Assembly: GCF_025398155.2 (NCBI RefSeq)
Contig: NZ_CP104562.2
Location: 2,294,001-2,358,000, forward strand
Reading direction: 5' to 3'
Length of the DNA stretch: 64,000 nt
Origin: Roseateles amylovorans
GTDB lineage: Bacteria; Pseudomonadota; Gammaproteobacteria; Burkholderiales; Burkholderiaceae_C
In this document: positions 51,069 to 59,329 of the stretch, one piece after another
Layout: each line of letters opens with the position of its first letter
Numbering within the stretch: position 1 is the first letter of the stretch
Program-made: the position numbers and the translations under genes
The notes under the pieces: generated by a model
Databases searched by the model: none
Told to the model about the DNA's origin: nothing
Seen by the model: the letters and a program-made list of their open reading frames with translations, nothing else

Positions 51069-51314
51069 TCAGGCCTCGGTCGGATCGGTAGGGGCGCGAC
51101 CGCGCAAGTCGCGCATCACGTCATCGGTAGAGGTGCCTTCGGGCAGCTTGAAACGGCCGCGTGCGCGCGAGATGGCGTCATCCACGTTCTTGCGCAGGAT
51201 GATGCGGGCGCCGTCCAGCTCCACCTTCAGCGTGGTGCCCTTGGTCAGGCCCAGTGCATCGCGAACGGCCTTGGGCAGCGTGATCTGACCTCGCTCAGCG
51301 ACGGTGGCTTCCAT
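51069..51314 (-). CDS. vapB: VapB/AbrB-type antitoxin
   Basis: An 81-aa swapped-hairpin AbrB/SpoVT DNA-binding protein (MEATVAERGQITLPKAVRDA, then LGLTKGTTLKVELDGARIIL) with an acidic C-terminal tail that should bind the PIN toxin. It most likely autoregulates the operon through the inverted repeat upstream. Confidence 0.88.
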   Translation of the reverse strand: MEATVAERGQITLPKAVRDALGLTKGTTLKVELDGARIILRKNVDDAISRARGRFKLPEGTSTDDVMRDLRGRAPTDPTEA

Positions 51315-51398
51315 GGAACGCTCCTGGCGGATGTGGAGAAGGACAAGAACAAGGACGAAGGCGTCGGATTCTGCCCGGCTTCGGCGGTATGGGCCGAA

Positions 51399-51423
51399 AA
51401 GTATGCATGAATTCTACATACTT
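51399..51423. promoter_or_regulatory. Inverted repeat AAGTATG-N11-CATACTT upstream of vapBC
   Basis: A perfect 7-bp inverted repeat in an AT-rich stretch 85 nt upstream of the antitoxin start. It is the obvious candidate for AbrB-type autoregulation and overlaps the likely promoter. Confidence 0.6.
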
Positions 51424-51558
51424 CCTGCCTGCCGTACACCCCGGCCCACTATCCGACGCGGCGGGTAGGAGATTGCCGCGTGCCGGTCGTGCAGAGATCA
51501 GGCCGGACGAGCGTCGCTCCGCTCCCGATGGTTGACCGGTGTGGATTGCGTAGCTATA

Positions 51559-51582
51559 TTTGGAGCCAAATTGGGAGCCAAA
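51559..51582 (+). promoter_or_regulatory. Tandem 12-bp operator-like repeats before the second antitoxin
   Basis: TTTGGAGCCAAA and TTGGGAGCCAAA are adjacent direct copies (each nearly self-palindromic) ending right at the ATG. GGGAG also serves as the ribosome-binding site, so antitoxin binding could block both transcription and translation. Confidence 0.55.
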
Positions 51583-51834
51583 ATGCAAGCCATTCTCGCT
51601 GATATCGCCGTGAGCATGTCGGAGTTCAAGAAGAACCCGGCAGCCGTACTTCGTGAAGCCAACAAGCGCCCGGTGGCGGTGCTCAATCACAACAAGGCCG
51701 CCTTCTACATGGTCGAGCCCGAGCTGTTCCAGGTGCTGATGGAAGAGCTGGCCGACCGTGATCTGATGGCGAAGGTCCGCGCTCGGCTGATCGACAAGAG
51801 CCGGGCGGTCGAGGTGGACATTGACGACCTTTGA
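51583..51834 (+). CDS. Phd/YefM-type antitoxin
   Basis: An 83-aa antitoxin starting MQAILADIAVSMSEFKKNPA, then VLREANKRPVAVLNHNKAAF, the Phd/YefM signature, with a C-terminal toxin-binding helix rich in Asp and Arg. The toxin gene overlaps its 3' end by 14 nt. Confidence 0.88.
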   Translation: MQAILADIAVSMSEFKKNPAAVLREANKRPVAVLNHNKAAFYMVEPELFQVLMEELADRDLMAKVRARLIDKSRAVEVDIDDL

Positions 51835-52219
51835 TGAAGCACTGAATGCGAACAAGGCGACGCGCAAACATCGCTATCGCTTGATGTTTCTGCCGGAGGC
51901 GCTGGAAGAGTTTCGAGCGCTGGACGGCGCTGTGCGGGCCAATCTCAAAAAGCTGTTGGCCAAGCGGCTGGACAATCCTCACGTTCCTGGCGGTGAACTG
52001 CATGGCGACCTTGCTCATTGCTACAAGATCAAGTTGCTCAAACAGGGCGTTCGGCTGGTTTACCAGGTCGAGAACGATCGTTTGATCGTCCTGGTCCTGA
52101 CCGTGGATCGGCGCGAAGACAACGCGGTTTACAAGTCCGCCATGGCACGCCTGGTCCAGGCCGCTAACGTGCTGGCCAAGGCGGTCAAGACCGCCATCAA
52201 GAGTGGCGATCCTGTGTAG
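51821..52219 (+). CDS. RelE/ParE-superfamily toxin
   Basis: A 132-aa toxin with the RelE core: RYRLMFLPEALEEFRALDGA, LHGDLAHCYKIKLLKQGVRL, VYQVENDRLIVLVLTVDRRE and NAVY. It probably inhibits translation by mRNA cleavage at the ribosome. The start is TTG at 51821 with a GAGGTG ribosome-binding site inside the antitoxin gene; an ATG at 51883 would cut off the first strand. A C-terminal helical extension (about 25 residues) goes beyond the minimal RelE length. Confidence 0.85.
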   Translation: MTTFDEALNANKATRKHRYRLMFLPEALEEFRALDGAVRANLKKLLAKRLDNPHVPGGELHGDLAHCYKIKLLKQGVRLVYQVENDRLIVLVLTVDRREDNAVYKSAMARLVQAANVLAKAVKTAIKSGDPV

Positions 52220-52317
52220 CCGCGATCAGCCGGCCTCAGCCTGCCTCAGTCGGCCCCAGTCGGCGTCACCACAGCGTCACCCCCGCATCACCCGGCCGCA
52301 GCGGACCCTGCACCAAT

Positions 52318-52345
52318 GAAAAAGCCGCCCGATCTGGGCGGCTTT
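52318..52345 (-). terminator. Rho-independent terminator
   Basis: The stem AAAGCCGCCC / GGGCGGCTTT (52321-52330 and 52336-52345) has a 5-nt loop, with an A/T run on the minus-strand 3' side. It ends the exported Ala-rich gene and may also stop transcripts from the toxin gene. Confidence 0.8.
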
Positions 52346-52409
52346 GCGATGGCACGGCAGGGTGCCCGAGGACGTCGCCTGCGCTCAGGACAACGATCCC
52401 GCCGAGGAC

Positions 52410-52979
52410 TTACAAGCCGCTGGGCGCAATGCCCAGGCCGCCGGACGGGGCCGAGGCCGAGCGGGCAGCTTCGATCGCAGCGCGCTGTTCCGGATGCACG
52501 CATTCATCCACCATGCGTTGACCCGCGCGGACGTCCAGCAGCATCGACTTGTTGGCGATCTGGACCATCAGCGTGCGGCCGGTCACGTCTTCCAGACGCA
52601 GGGCGCCCGTCGACGACAGCACCGGCTTCATCGTGAAGACGTTCTTCAGGTAGGACACGTCGATGTAGCCGGCGTGCTTGAGGTTGGGGCTGATGTTGAC
52701 CGTCTGCCGGAACTCGCACTCGTATTGGCCGAGGTGGGCCTGCTTGGCCGCCAGCAATTGCTCTTCATTGGCTTCAGCCAGCGGCGCCGGGCCGGCAGGC
52801 GCTTTGGCCGCTTTCTTGGCGGCGGGCTTGGCCGTGGCCGTGGCCGTCTTGGCGGCTGCAGGCTTGGCGGCAGCCGGCTTGGCGGCCGTGGTGCCGGCAG
52901 CGGGTTGGGCCAGGGCGGCGCCGCCCAAGGTCAGGGCCGCGACGGCGGTGCCGGAGAGGAGGAGCGAGGTCAGTCTCAT
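52410..52979 (-). CDS. Exported Ala/Lys/Pro-rich hypothetical protein
   Basis: A 189-aa protein with a signal peptide (SLLLSGTAVAALTLGGAALA) and a lysine/alanine/proline-rich linker (residues about 28-68). A compact C-terminal domain follows, with two cysteines (GQYECEFRQTVNISP and RMVDECVHP) that could pair in the periplasm. The domain is of a type conserved in Burkholderiales as far as I can tell, but unnamed to me. It is between the toxin-antitoxin modules and the CitE-like gene. Confidence 0.65.
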   Translation of the reverse strand: MRLTSLLLSGTAVAALTLGGAALAQPAAGTTAAKPAAAKPAAAKTATATAKPAAKKAAKAPAGPAPLAEANEEQLLAAKQAHLGQYECEFRQTVNISPNLKHAGYIDVSYLKNVFTMKPVLSSTGALRLEDVTGRTLMVQIANKSMLLDVRAGQRMVDECVHPEQRAAIEAARSASAPSGGLGIAPSGL

Positions 52980-53069
52980 GCGATGTTGCCTGGTGAGGAG
53001 TCGGGGCCGATGCGCGGCGACGGTGAATTGTCACCTTGGGGAGGGACGCGAATCTCGGCCTTTTGTGTG

Positions 53070-54110
53070 TCAAACGGTAGGGGATGTACCGGTAGATGCC
53101 GGAGTCGTGACGGGCGGTGCACGAAACCAGGCCTGTGTCACTTCCGCCGGCAGGTTCTGACCGGTGCGATGAGCGCGCTGCAGCAAATGCCAGAACAAGC
53201 GGTAGCTGGCCCGATCGTGTAGTACGTCACGGTATTGGATCGGTGCCCATTGCGCGGCCTGCGCGGCCAGCAGGAGTTCGATGGCCTCGTCGATCTCGGC
53301 CACGCTCGGCGCGAAGGCATCGATGATGGGTTGGATCTGGTGGGGATGGATGCTCCACATCCGGGTGTACCCGAACTCGCGCCCCGCGCGCTCGGCGGCG
53401 GACTGGATGGCGCGCTCGCTCTTGAACTCGGTCACCACGCAATGCGACGGCGTCTTGCCGTAGGTGTGGGCGGCAGCGGCGATCGCCAGCTTGGCCCGCT
53501 GGACCAGTGGATGGCTGAACTGGCCCTCGACCGTCAACGCCGAGCGCGGAATCGCGCCGCGATGCGCGGAGACGAAGTCCATCAGCCCGAATGACAGTGA
53601 CTCGATCCGCGGATGCGCCGCAATGGCCATCACATCACGCAAGGCGCCATGGGTCTCGATCAGCGTGTGCAGCGGCAGTGGGCGATGGATGTGATGGCGG
53701 GCCAGGCAGTCGTCGATGACGTTGATGGCGCGTTGCAGATCGTCCAGCCCTTCGGGCTTGGGGATCATCAGATAGGCCAGCTTCTCGCCGCCGCCGGCGA
53801 TCACGGCCTCGACATCGGCCTCGAACGACGGATGCTGGAAGGGATGCACACGCACCCCGACGCGGCCATGCGCATTGAGCGTGCTGTTGAGCAGATGCAG
53901 CACCAGCAGCATGTGCTCCGCCTCGCCGCCGATCGGCGCGCCGTCTTCGCAGTCCAGGGTGATGTCGAACACCGGGCCCATCTGAACCTGGAGTTCCAGA
54001 CTCTTGCGCATGCGGGCCTCGACCCCGCAATAGTGGTCGACGACCGGCAGCACGACGGGCGCGACGCCCTCCTCGAACAGGGCCTGGGCGGGGTGGATGG
54101 CAAGGCTCAT
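53070..54110 (-). CDS. HpcH/HpaI (CitE-like) CoA ester lyase
   Basis: A 346-aa TIM-barrel protein of the citrate-lyase-beta/malyl-CoA-lyase group. Segments seen: ITLDCEDGAP (metal/substrate loop), VRVHPF, YLMIPKPEGLDDLQ, LIETHGALRDV and SLSFGLMDFVSAH. A specific activity (malyl-CoA, citramalyl-CoA or other) cannot be decided. It lies downstream of mdh beyond a terminator and keeps its own start at 54110. Its position beside mdh suggests a C4-acid or malyl-CoA link. Confidence 0.85.
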   Translation of the reverse strand: MSLAIHPAQALFEEGVAPVVLPVVDHYCGVEARMRKSLELQVQMGPVFDITLDCEDGAPIGGEAEHMLLVLHLLNSTLNAHGRVGVRVHPFQHPSFEADVEAVIAGGGEKLAYLMIPKPEGLDDLQRAINVIDDCLARHHIHRPLPLHTLIETHGALRDVMAIAAHPRIESLSFGLMDFVSAHRGAIPRSALTVEGQFSHPLVQRAKLAIAAAAHTYGKTPSHCVVTEFKSERAIQSAAERAGREFGYTRMWSIHPHQIQPIIDAFAPSVAEIDEAIELLLAAQAAQWAPIQYRDVLHDRASYRLFWHLLQRAHRTGQNLPAEVTQAWFRAPPVTTPASTGTSPTV

Positions 54111-54207
54111 GGTGATGGCGCTGTGGGGCTCGACAGGAATCCGGGCCTGAACCGTCCGTCCAGGGCAATCAGTTCGCCCGAGGCGATCGGCTCGCCCGGC
54201 CCGCATT

Positions 54208-54241
54208 GAAAAAGGGTCGGCTCCTCTCGGAACCGACCCTT
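54208..54241 (-). terminator. Rho-independent terminator of mdh
   Basis: The stem AAGGGTCGG / CCGACCCTT (54212-54220 and 54233-54241) has a 12-nt loop and is followed on the minus strand by TTTTTC. Confidence 0.8.
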
Positions 54242-54369
54242 CAAGTTTCGCTCAGAAATGTCCCCGTCCACCGTTTGGCTGGCTTGGCAGCACCGATCAG
54301 GCCGGTGGTGTCGTGTCAGCCTGCGGCTGCCCTGGAAGGGTGTGCCGCAGGTGGCCGGGGAGGCGCTGC

Positions 54370-55356
54370 TTACAGCAGGTGCTTGACGCCAGCCTGTTCT
54401 TCGGTGAGCTCGTTCAAGGTCTTGTTGATGCACTCGCGCGAGAACTCGTCGATCTCCAGGCCTTCGACGATCTTGTACTCGCCGTTTTCGCAGGTGACCG
54501 GGTAGCCGAACATCACTTCCTTCGGGATGCCGTATTCGCCGTTCGACGGCACGCCCATCGTGACCCACTTGCCTTGGGTGCCCAGGGCCCAATCGCGCAT
54601 GTGGTCGATGGCGGCATTGGCCGCGGAGGCTGCCGAGGACAGGCCGCGGGCGGCAATGATCGCGGCGCCGCGCTTGCCCACCGTCGGCAGGAAGGTGTTG
54701 CGGTTCCACTCTTCATCGTTGATCAGGGCCTTGACCGGCTGACCGTCGATGGTGGCGAAACGGTAGTCCGCATACATCGTGGGCGAGTGGTTGCCCCACA
54801 CGGCCAGCTTCTCGATGCCGGCGACGGCCTTGCCGGTCTTCGCAGCGATCTGCGAGGCGGCGCGGTTGTGGTCCAGGCGCAGCATGGCGGTGAAGTTCTT
54901 GGCCGGCAGATCCGGGGCCGACTTCATCGCGATGTAGGCATTGGTGTTGGCGGGGTTGCCCACCACCAGCACGCGCACATTGCGCGAGGCGACGGCGTTC
55001 AGGGCCTTGCCCTGCACCGTGAAGATCTGGGCGTTGGCGGCCAGCAGGTCGGCGCGCTCCATGCCCGGGCCGCGCGGACGGGCGCCGACCAGCAGGGCGT
55101 AGTCGGTGTCCTTGAAGGCGGTCATCGGGTCGCTGTGGGCTTCGATGCCGGCCAGCAGAGGGAAAGCGCAATCTTCCAGCTCCATGATCACGCCCTTGAG
55201 CGCGTTCTGGGCCTTCTCGTCGGGGATCTCCAGCAGTTGCAGGATCACAGGCTGATCCTTGCCCAGCATTTCGCCGGAAGCGATGCGGAACAGCAGGGCG
55301 TAACCGATCTGGCCGGCGGCGCCGGTGACGGCGACGCGAACGGGTTTCTTGCTCAT
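54370..55356 (-). CDS. mdh: Malate dehydrogenase
   Basis: A 328-aa NAD-dependent malate dehydrogenase of the LDH-like (cytosolic MDH) type. The N-terminal Rossmann motif is VAVTGAAGQIGYALLFRIA. The substrate-binding arginine is in GARPRGPGMERADLL, the Asp in MLRLDHNRA and the catalytic His in VWGNHSPTMY. It oxidises malate to oxaloacetate for the citrate synthase encoded further on. It is divergent from the GntR/sdh operon. Confidence 0.97.
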   Translation of the reverse strand: MSKKPVRVAVTGAAGQIGYALLFRIASGEMLGKDQPVILQLLEIPDEKAQNALKGVIMELEDCAFPLLAGIEAHSDPMTAFKDTDYALLVGARPRGPGMERADLLAANAQIFTVQGKALNAVASRNVRVLVVGNPANTNAYIAMKSAPDLPAKNFTAMLRLDHNRAASQIAAKTGKAVAGIEKLAVWGNHSPTMYADYRFATIDGQPVKALINDEEWNRNTFLPTVGKRGAAIIAARGLSSAASAANAAIDHMRDWALGTQGKWVTMGVPSNGEYGIPKEVMFGYPVTCENGEYKIVEGLEIDEFSRECINKTLNELTEEQAGVKHLL

Positions 55357-55707
55357 CAGAGTCTCCGAAATGTGCGAGTGAAAACTGGATGGCGCGGTCC
55401 GTGCCCGGCGCCAGCGACGGCAAGTGTAGGACAGCCGAACCTTCGGTAGAGCCCTAATGCGTCTTCTTCGCCCATCTGAAGCGTGGTCAAGCGGGCAGCG
55501 TGCGCAGGAGCGAGAGGAAAATTTCGCTCGTGATCCGGCTGAATCGGCGCTGAGCCGCCGCCGAACTGGCGCCGACCTGGCGGTGAATCGGCGCGAAATT
55601 GGTGCGGAATCGGGCTAGAACCGACCCCGCTCTGACGCCTGTCTGACGCGGTTCTGACACTCTTGTGTCTTATATAAGACTATTGCGGTGGGTTTCCCTC
55701 TGCGGAG
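55357..55707. other. 351-nt divergent promoter region between mdh and the GntR/sdh operon
   Basis: The left part carries the mdh leader. A run of imperfect GGCGC/GAATCGGC motifs fills 55530-55620 without an obvious function. The right end has the palindrome annotated separately. Confidence 0.4.
55667..55680. promoter_or_regulatory. Palindrome GTCTTATATAAGAC, candidate GntR operator
   Basis: A perfect 14-bp palindrome with a TTATATAA core, 28 nt upstream of the GntR start, in an otherwise GC-rich region. GntR (HutC-type) regulators commonly bind such short AT-centred palindromes at their own promoters. Confidence 0.65.
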
Positions 55708-56529
55708 GTGGACGCGGTGAAGCGCTTTGTGCTCGAATGCCGCCCCATGTCTCCCCCGCCCGCAGCCGACCATCCGGTGACGCCGCTCAATGAGTTGGCG
55801 CGCGCTGAATTGGCGCCGGCGTTCAGTCCGTTGTATCGGCAGATCAAGGGCTTGATCCTGCAGGGGCTCCAGACCGGCGAGTGGAAGGCCGGGGAGGGCA
55901 TTCCCAGCGAAGTGGAACTGGCGGCGCGTTTCGGCGTCAGTCAGGGCACGGTCCGCAAGGCCATTGACGAGCTGGCAGCGGACAACCTGCTGGTGCGGCG
56001 CCAGGGCAAGGGCACCTTCGTGGCCACCCATGCGGAGCAGCAGCAACAGTACCGGTTCCTGCGCCTGACGCCCGATGCCGGTGCGCCGGCCTCGCTGGGA
56101 CGCCAACTTCTTCACTGCCGCCGCCAGCGCGCGCCGGCCTGGATCGCCAAGTTGATGCATTTGCGTGCGGGTGATCCGATGATCGAGATCCGCCGGCTGC
56201 TGCACAGCGGCGGCCAGCCGGTGGTGCTGGATGACATCTGGCTGCCCGGCAGCCTCTTCAAGGGCCTGACGACCGAACGACTGCAGGAGCACCGCGGTCC
56301 GTTCTACGGCTTGCTCGAAACCGAATTCGGCGTGCACATGGTTCGCGCGCAGGAAAAGATCCGGGCGGTGGCGGCGGAGGAAGAGTCCGCCGCGCCGCTG
56401 CAGGTGACGCCCGGCAGTCCGCTGCTGAGCGTGGAGCGGCTCTCCTTCACTTATGGCGACAAGCCGGTGGAGTTGCGCCGCGGTCTCTACAACACGACCC
56501 ATCACTTCTATCGCAACGACCTCCACTGA
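55708..56529 (+). CDS. GntR-family (HutC-type) regulator
   Basis: A 273-aa regulator. The N-terminal GntR winged helix (PLYRQIKGLILQGLQTGEWK, then IPSEVELAARFGVSQGTVRK) spans about residues 40-110, and a UTRA ligand-binding domain follows (residues about 120-265, PMIEIRRLLHSGGQPVVLDD). The start is GTG at 55708 behind GGAGG-like sequence, or ATG at 55747. It sits directly upstream of sdhC and is the natural candidate to control the succinate dehydrogenase operon in response to a TCA-related metabolite. Confidence 0.88.
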   Translation: MDAVKRFVLECRPMSPPPAADHPVTPLNELARAELAPAFSPLYRQIKGLILQGLQTGEWKAGEGIPSEVELAARFGVSQGTVRKAIDELAADNLLVRRQGKGTFVATHAEQQQQYRFLRLTPDAGAPASLGRQLLHCRRQRAPAWIAKLMHLRAGDPMIEIRRLLHSGGQPVVLDDIWLPGSLFKGLTTERLQEHRGPFYGLLETEFGVHMVRAQEKIRAVAAEEESAAPLQVTPGSPLLSVERLSFTYGDKPVELRRGLYNTTHHFYRNDLH

Positions 56530-56635
56530 CGTTTTCGGCGCATGGCGACTTCAACGACATGCGCCCAGCACCCCGCGCCAGGGTATTGCGTTGCCATAAA
56601 ATCGTTTGGGTTTCACATCAATTACAAGGTCGGAC

Positions 56636-57076
56636 ATGACGGACGCCACTTCAGCCACCACCAAGAAACGACCGGTCTACACCAACATCCACATCACGCA
56701 GATCGTCGGCTACCGCCTGCCGCCCGCAGGCATCGTCTCGATCCTGCACCGCATCAGCGGCCTGTTGATGTTCCTGCTGTTGCCGTTCGTGATCTGGCTG
56801 TTCGACAACAGCCTCACCTCGGAAATCTCCTACGACACCTTCACCAGCGCCTTCGTGGCCGGCATCGGCTTCCTGCCGGGCTGGTTCATCAAGCTGGTGA
56901 CACTGGCGCTGATTTGGGGCTACCTGCATCACTTCATTGCCGGCGTGCGCCACCTGTGGATGGATGCCACCCACAGCGTCAGCAAGGCACAGGGCCATAA
57001 CAGCGCCATCGTCACCCTGGTCCTCGGCGTCGTGCTGACGGTCGCCCTGGGTGCCAAGCTGTTCGGCCTGTACTGA
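56636..57076 (+). CDS. sdhC: Succinate dehydrogenase cytochrome b556 subunit
   Basis: A 146-aa membrane anchor with three transmembrane helices. Signatures: RPVYTNIHITQIVGYRLPPA, then SILHRISGLLMFLLLP, and the heme-ligand helix YLHHFIAGVRHLWMD. ATG 56636 opens the sdhCDAB operon. The gap to the GntR gene is 106 nt, enough for an own promoter. Confidence 0.95.
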   Translation: MTDATSATTKKRPVYTNIHITQIVGYRLPPAGIVSILHRISGLLMFLLLPFVIWLFDNSLTSEISYDTFTSAFVAGIGFLPGWFIKLVTLALIWGYLHHFIAGVRHLWMDATHSVSKAQGHNSAIVTLVLGVVLTVALGAKLFGLY

Positions 57077-57136
57077 TTCATCGACGCGGATGGATCAACG
57101 CGGATTCATCGAAGAACACCGAAGAGGCAATCTCCA

Positions 57137-57499
57137 ATGACAACCTATGGAACGAAGCGCACCGTCGTCGGTGCGCATTACGGGCTGCGCGACTGGATGG
57201 CCCAGCGCGCGACCGCGGTGCTGATGGCGCTGTTCACCATCGTGCTGCTGGCACAGGTGCTGTTCACCAGCCAGCCGCTGGGCTATGACCTGTGGGCCGG
57301 CATCTTCAGCCGGCAGTGGATGAAGTTCCTGACCTTCGCGCTGGTGATCTCGCTGGCGTATCACGCCTGGGTCGGCGTGCGGGACATCTGGATGGATTAC
57401 GTCAAGCCAGTGGGACTGCGGCTCGCGCTGCATGTGTTCACGCTGGTGTGGTTGGTGGGTTGCGCGGGTTGGGCGATCCAAGTGCTCTGGAGGCTGTAA
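57137..57499 (+). CDS. sdhD: Succinate dehydrogenase membrane anchor subunit
   Basis: A 120-aa hydrophobic anchor with three helices. The conserved parts are HYGLRDWMAQRATAVLMALF and SLAYHAWVGVRDIWMDYVKP, the latter carrying the heme-side histidine. It is spaced 3 nt from sdhA. Confidence 0.95.
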   Translation: MTTYGTKRTVVGAHYGLRDWMAQRATAVLMALFTIVLLAQVLFTSQPLGYDLWAGIFSRQWMKFLTFALVISLAYHAWVGVRDIWMDYVKPVGLRLALHVFTLVWLVGCAGWAIQVLWRL

Positions 57500-57502
57500 G
57501 AA

Positions 57503-59311
57503 ATGCAAATCGGAACCTCGCTCCCCAAGCGCAAGTTCGACGTCGTCATCGTCGGAGCCGGTGGCTCTGGCATGCGCGCGTCGCTGCAGCTGTCGCTCGC
57601 CGGCCTGAATGTGGCTGTCCTGTCGAAGGTTTTTCCCACTCGCTCGCACACCGTGGCCGCCCAGGGCGGCATCGGCGCCAGCCTGGGCAACATGTCGGAA
57701 GACAACTGGCACTATCACTTCTACGACACGGTGAAGGGTTCGGACTGGTTGGGTGACCAGGACGCCATCGAGTTCATGTGCCGTCAGGCCCCGCAAGTGG
57801 TCTACGAGCTGGAACACTTCGGCATGCCGTTCGACCGCAACCCGGACGGCACCATCTATCAGCGCCCGTTCGGCGGCCACACCGCCAACTACGGCGAGAA
57901 GCCGGTGCAGCGTGCCTGTGCCGCCGCTGACCGCACCGGCCATGCGCTGCTGCACACGCTCTATCAGCAGAACGTCAAGGCCCGCACCAACTTCTTCGTC
58001 GAATGGATGGCGCTGGACCTGATCCGCGACGCCGACGGCGACGTGGTCGGCGTGACCGCGCTGGAGATGGAAACCGGTGAGGTGCACATCCTCGAGGCCA
58101 AGACCGTGCTGCTGGCCACCGGTGGCGCGGGTCGCATCTTCGCGGCCTCGACCAATGCCTTCATCAACACCGGCGACGGTCTGGGCATGGCCGCTCGCGC
58201 GGACATCCCGCTGCAGGACATGGAGTTCTGGCAGTTCCACCCCACCGGCGTGGCCGGCGCGGGCGTGCTGCTGACCGAAGGCTGCCGCGGCGAAGGCGCG
58301 ATCCTGCGCAATGCCAATGGCGAGCGCTTCATGGAGCGCTATGCCCCGACGCTGAAAGACCTGGCACCGCGTGACTTTGTCTCGCGCTGCATGGACCAGG
58401 AAATCAAGGAAGGTCGCGGCTGTGGTCCCAACAAGGACTACGTCGTGCTGGACATGACCCACCTGGGCGGCGAGACCATTCTCAAGCGCCTGCCGTCGGT
58501 GTTCGAGATCGGCCACAACTTCGCCAACGTCGACATCACCAAGGAGCCGATCCCGGTCGTGCCGACCATCCACTACCAGATGGGTGGCATCCCGACCAAT
58601 GTCCATGGCCAGGTCGTCGTGCCCAAGGGCGACGACTACAAGAGCGTGGTCAACGGCCTGTATGCGGTGGGCGAGTGCTCCTGCGTGTCGGTCCACGGCG
58701 CCAACCGCCTGGGCACCAACTCGCTGCTGGACCTGGTGGTCTTCGGCCGCGCGGCCGGCAACCACATCGTGGATTCGCTGACCAAGTCGACCAAGCTGCA
58801 CAAGCCGCTGCCCAAGGATGCGGCCGAGCTGACGCTCTCGCGCCTGAACCGCCTGGAAAGCAACAACGGCGGCGAATACGCCCAGGACGTGGCCAACGAC
58901 CTGCGCACCGCGATGCAGGCGCATGCCGGCGTGTTCCGCACCAGCGCGATGCTGGACGAGGGCGTCACCGCCGTCGCCGCCATCCGCGAGCGGGTCAAGA
59001 ACATCACGCTGAAGGACAAGTCCAAGGTCTTCAACACCGCCCGTGTCGAAGCGCTGGAGGTGGACAACCTGATCGAAGCCGCCGAGGCCACGATCGTGTC
59101 GGCCGCTGCCCGCAAGGAATGCCGTGGTGCCCACACCGTCAACGACTTCGAGCGCGGTGCGGACGATGCCGAATTCCCGCTGGGTCGCAATGACAAGGAG
59201 TGGATGAAGCACACGCTGTGGCACTCCGCCACCAACAGCTTGACCTACAAGCCGGTCAACCTGCAGCCCCTGACCGTCGACAGCGTCCCGCCGAAGGTTC
59301 GCACCTTCTAA
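57503..59311 (+). CDS. sdhA: Succinate dehydrogenase flavoprotein subunit
   Basis: A 602-aa flavoprotein. The FAD-binding N-terminus is KFDVVIVGAGGSGMRASLQL, and the covalent FAD histidine is in PTRSHTVAAQGGIGASLGN. Active-site segments are MEFWQFHPTGVAGAGVLLTE and TEGCRGEGAILRN; the C-terminal ECRGAHTVNDF is conserved. It oxidises succinate to fumarate. Full length, no anomalies. Confidence 0.97.
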   Translation: MQIGTSLPKRKFDVVIVGAGGSGMRASLQLSLAGLNVAVLSKVFPTRSHTVAAQGGIGASLGNMSEDNWHYHFYDTVKGSDWLGDQDAIEFMCRQAPQVVYELEHFGMPFDRNPDGTIYQRPFGGHTANYGEKPVQRACAAADRTGHALLHTLYQQNVKARTNFFVEWMALDLIRDADGDVVGVTALEMETGEVHILEAKTVLLATGGAGRIFAASTNAFINTGDGLGMAARADIPLQDMEFWQFHPTGVAGAGVLLTEGCRGEGAILRNANGERFMERYAPTLKDLAPRDFVSRCMDQEIKEGRGCGPNKDYVVLDMTHLGGETILKRLPSVFEIGHNFANVDITKEPIPVVPTIHYQMGGIPTNVHGQVVVPKGDDYKSVVNGLYAVGECSCVSVHGANRLGTNSLLDLVVFGRAAGNHIVDSLTKSTKLHKPLPKDAAELTLSRLNRLESNNGGEYAQDVANDLRTAMQAHAGVFRTSAMLDEGVTAVAAIRERVKNITLKDKSKVFNTARVEALEVDNLIEAAEATIVSAAARKECRGAHTVNDFERGADDAEFPLGRNDKEWMKHTLWHSATNSLTYKPVNLQPLTVDSVPPKVRTF

Positions 59312-59329
59312 GCGCCGCAGGAGATTCAA

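Noticed and set aside
48091..51288. A 1065-codon open frame on the plus strand
   Set aside because: It is antisense to acnB and the vapBC genes; the composition is typical of shadow frames and no motif is present.
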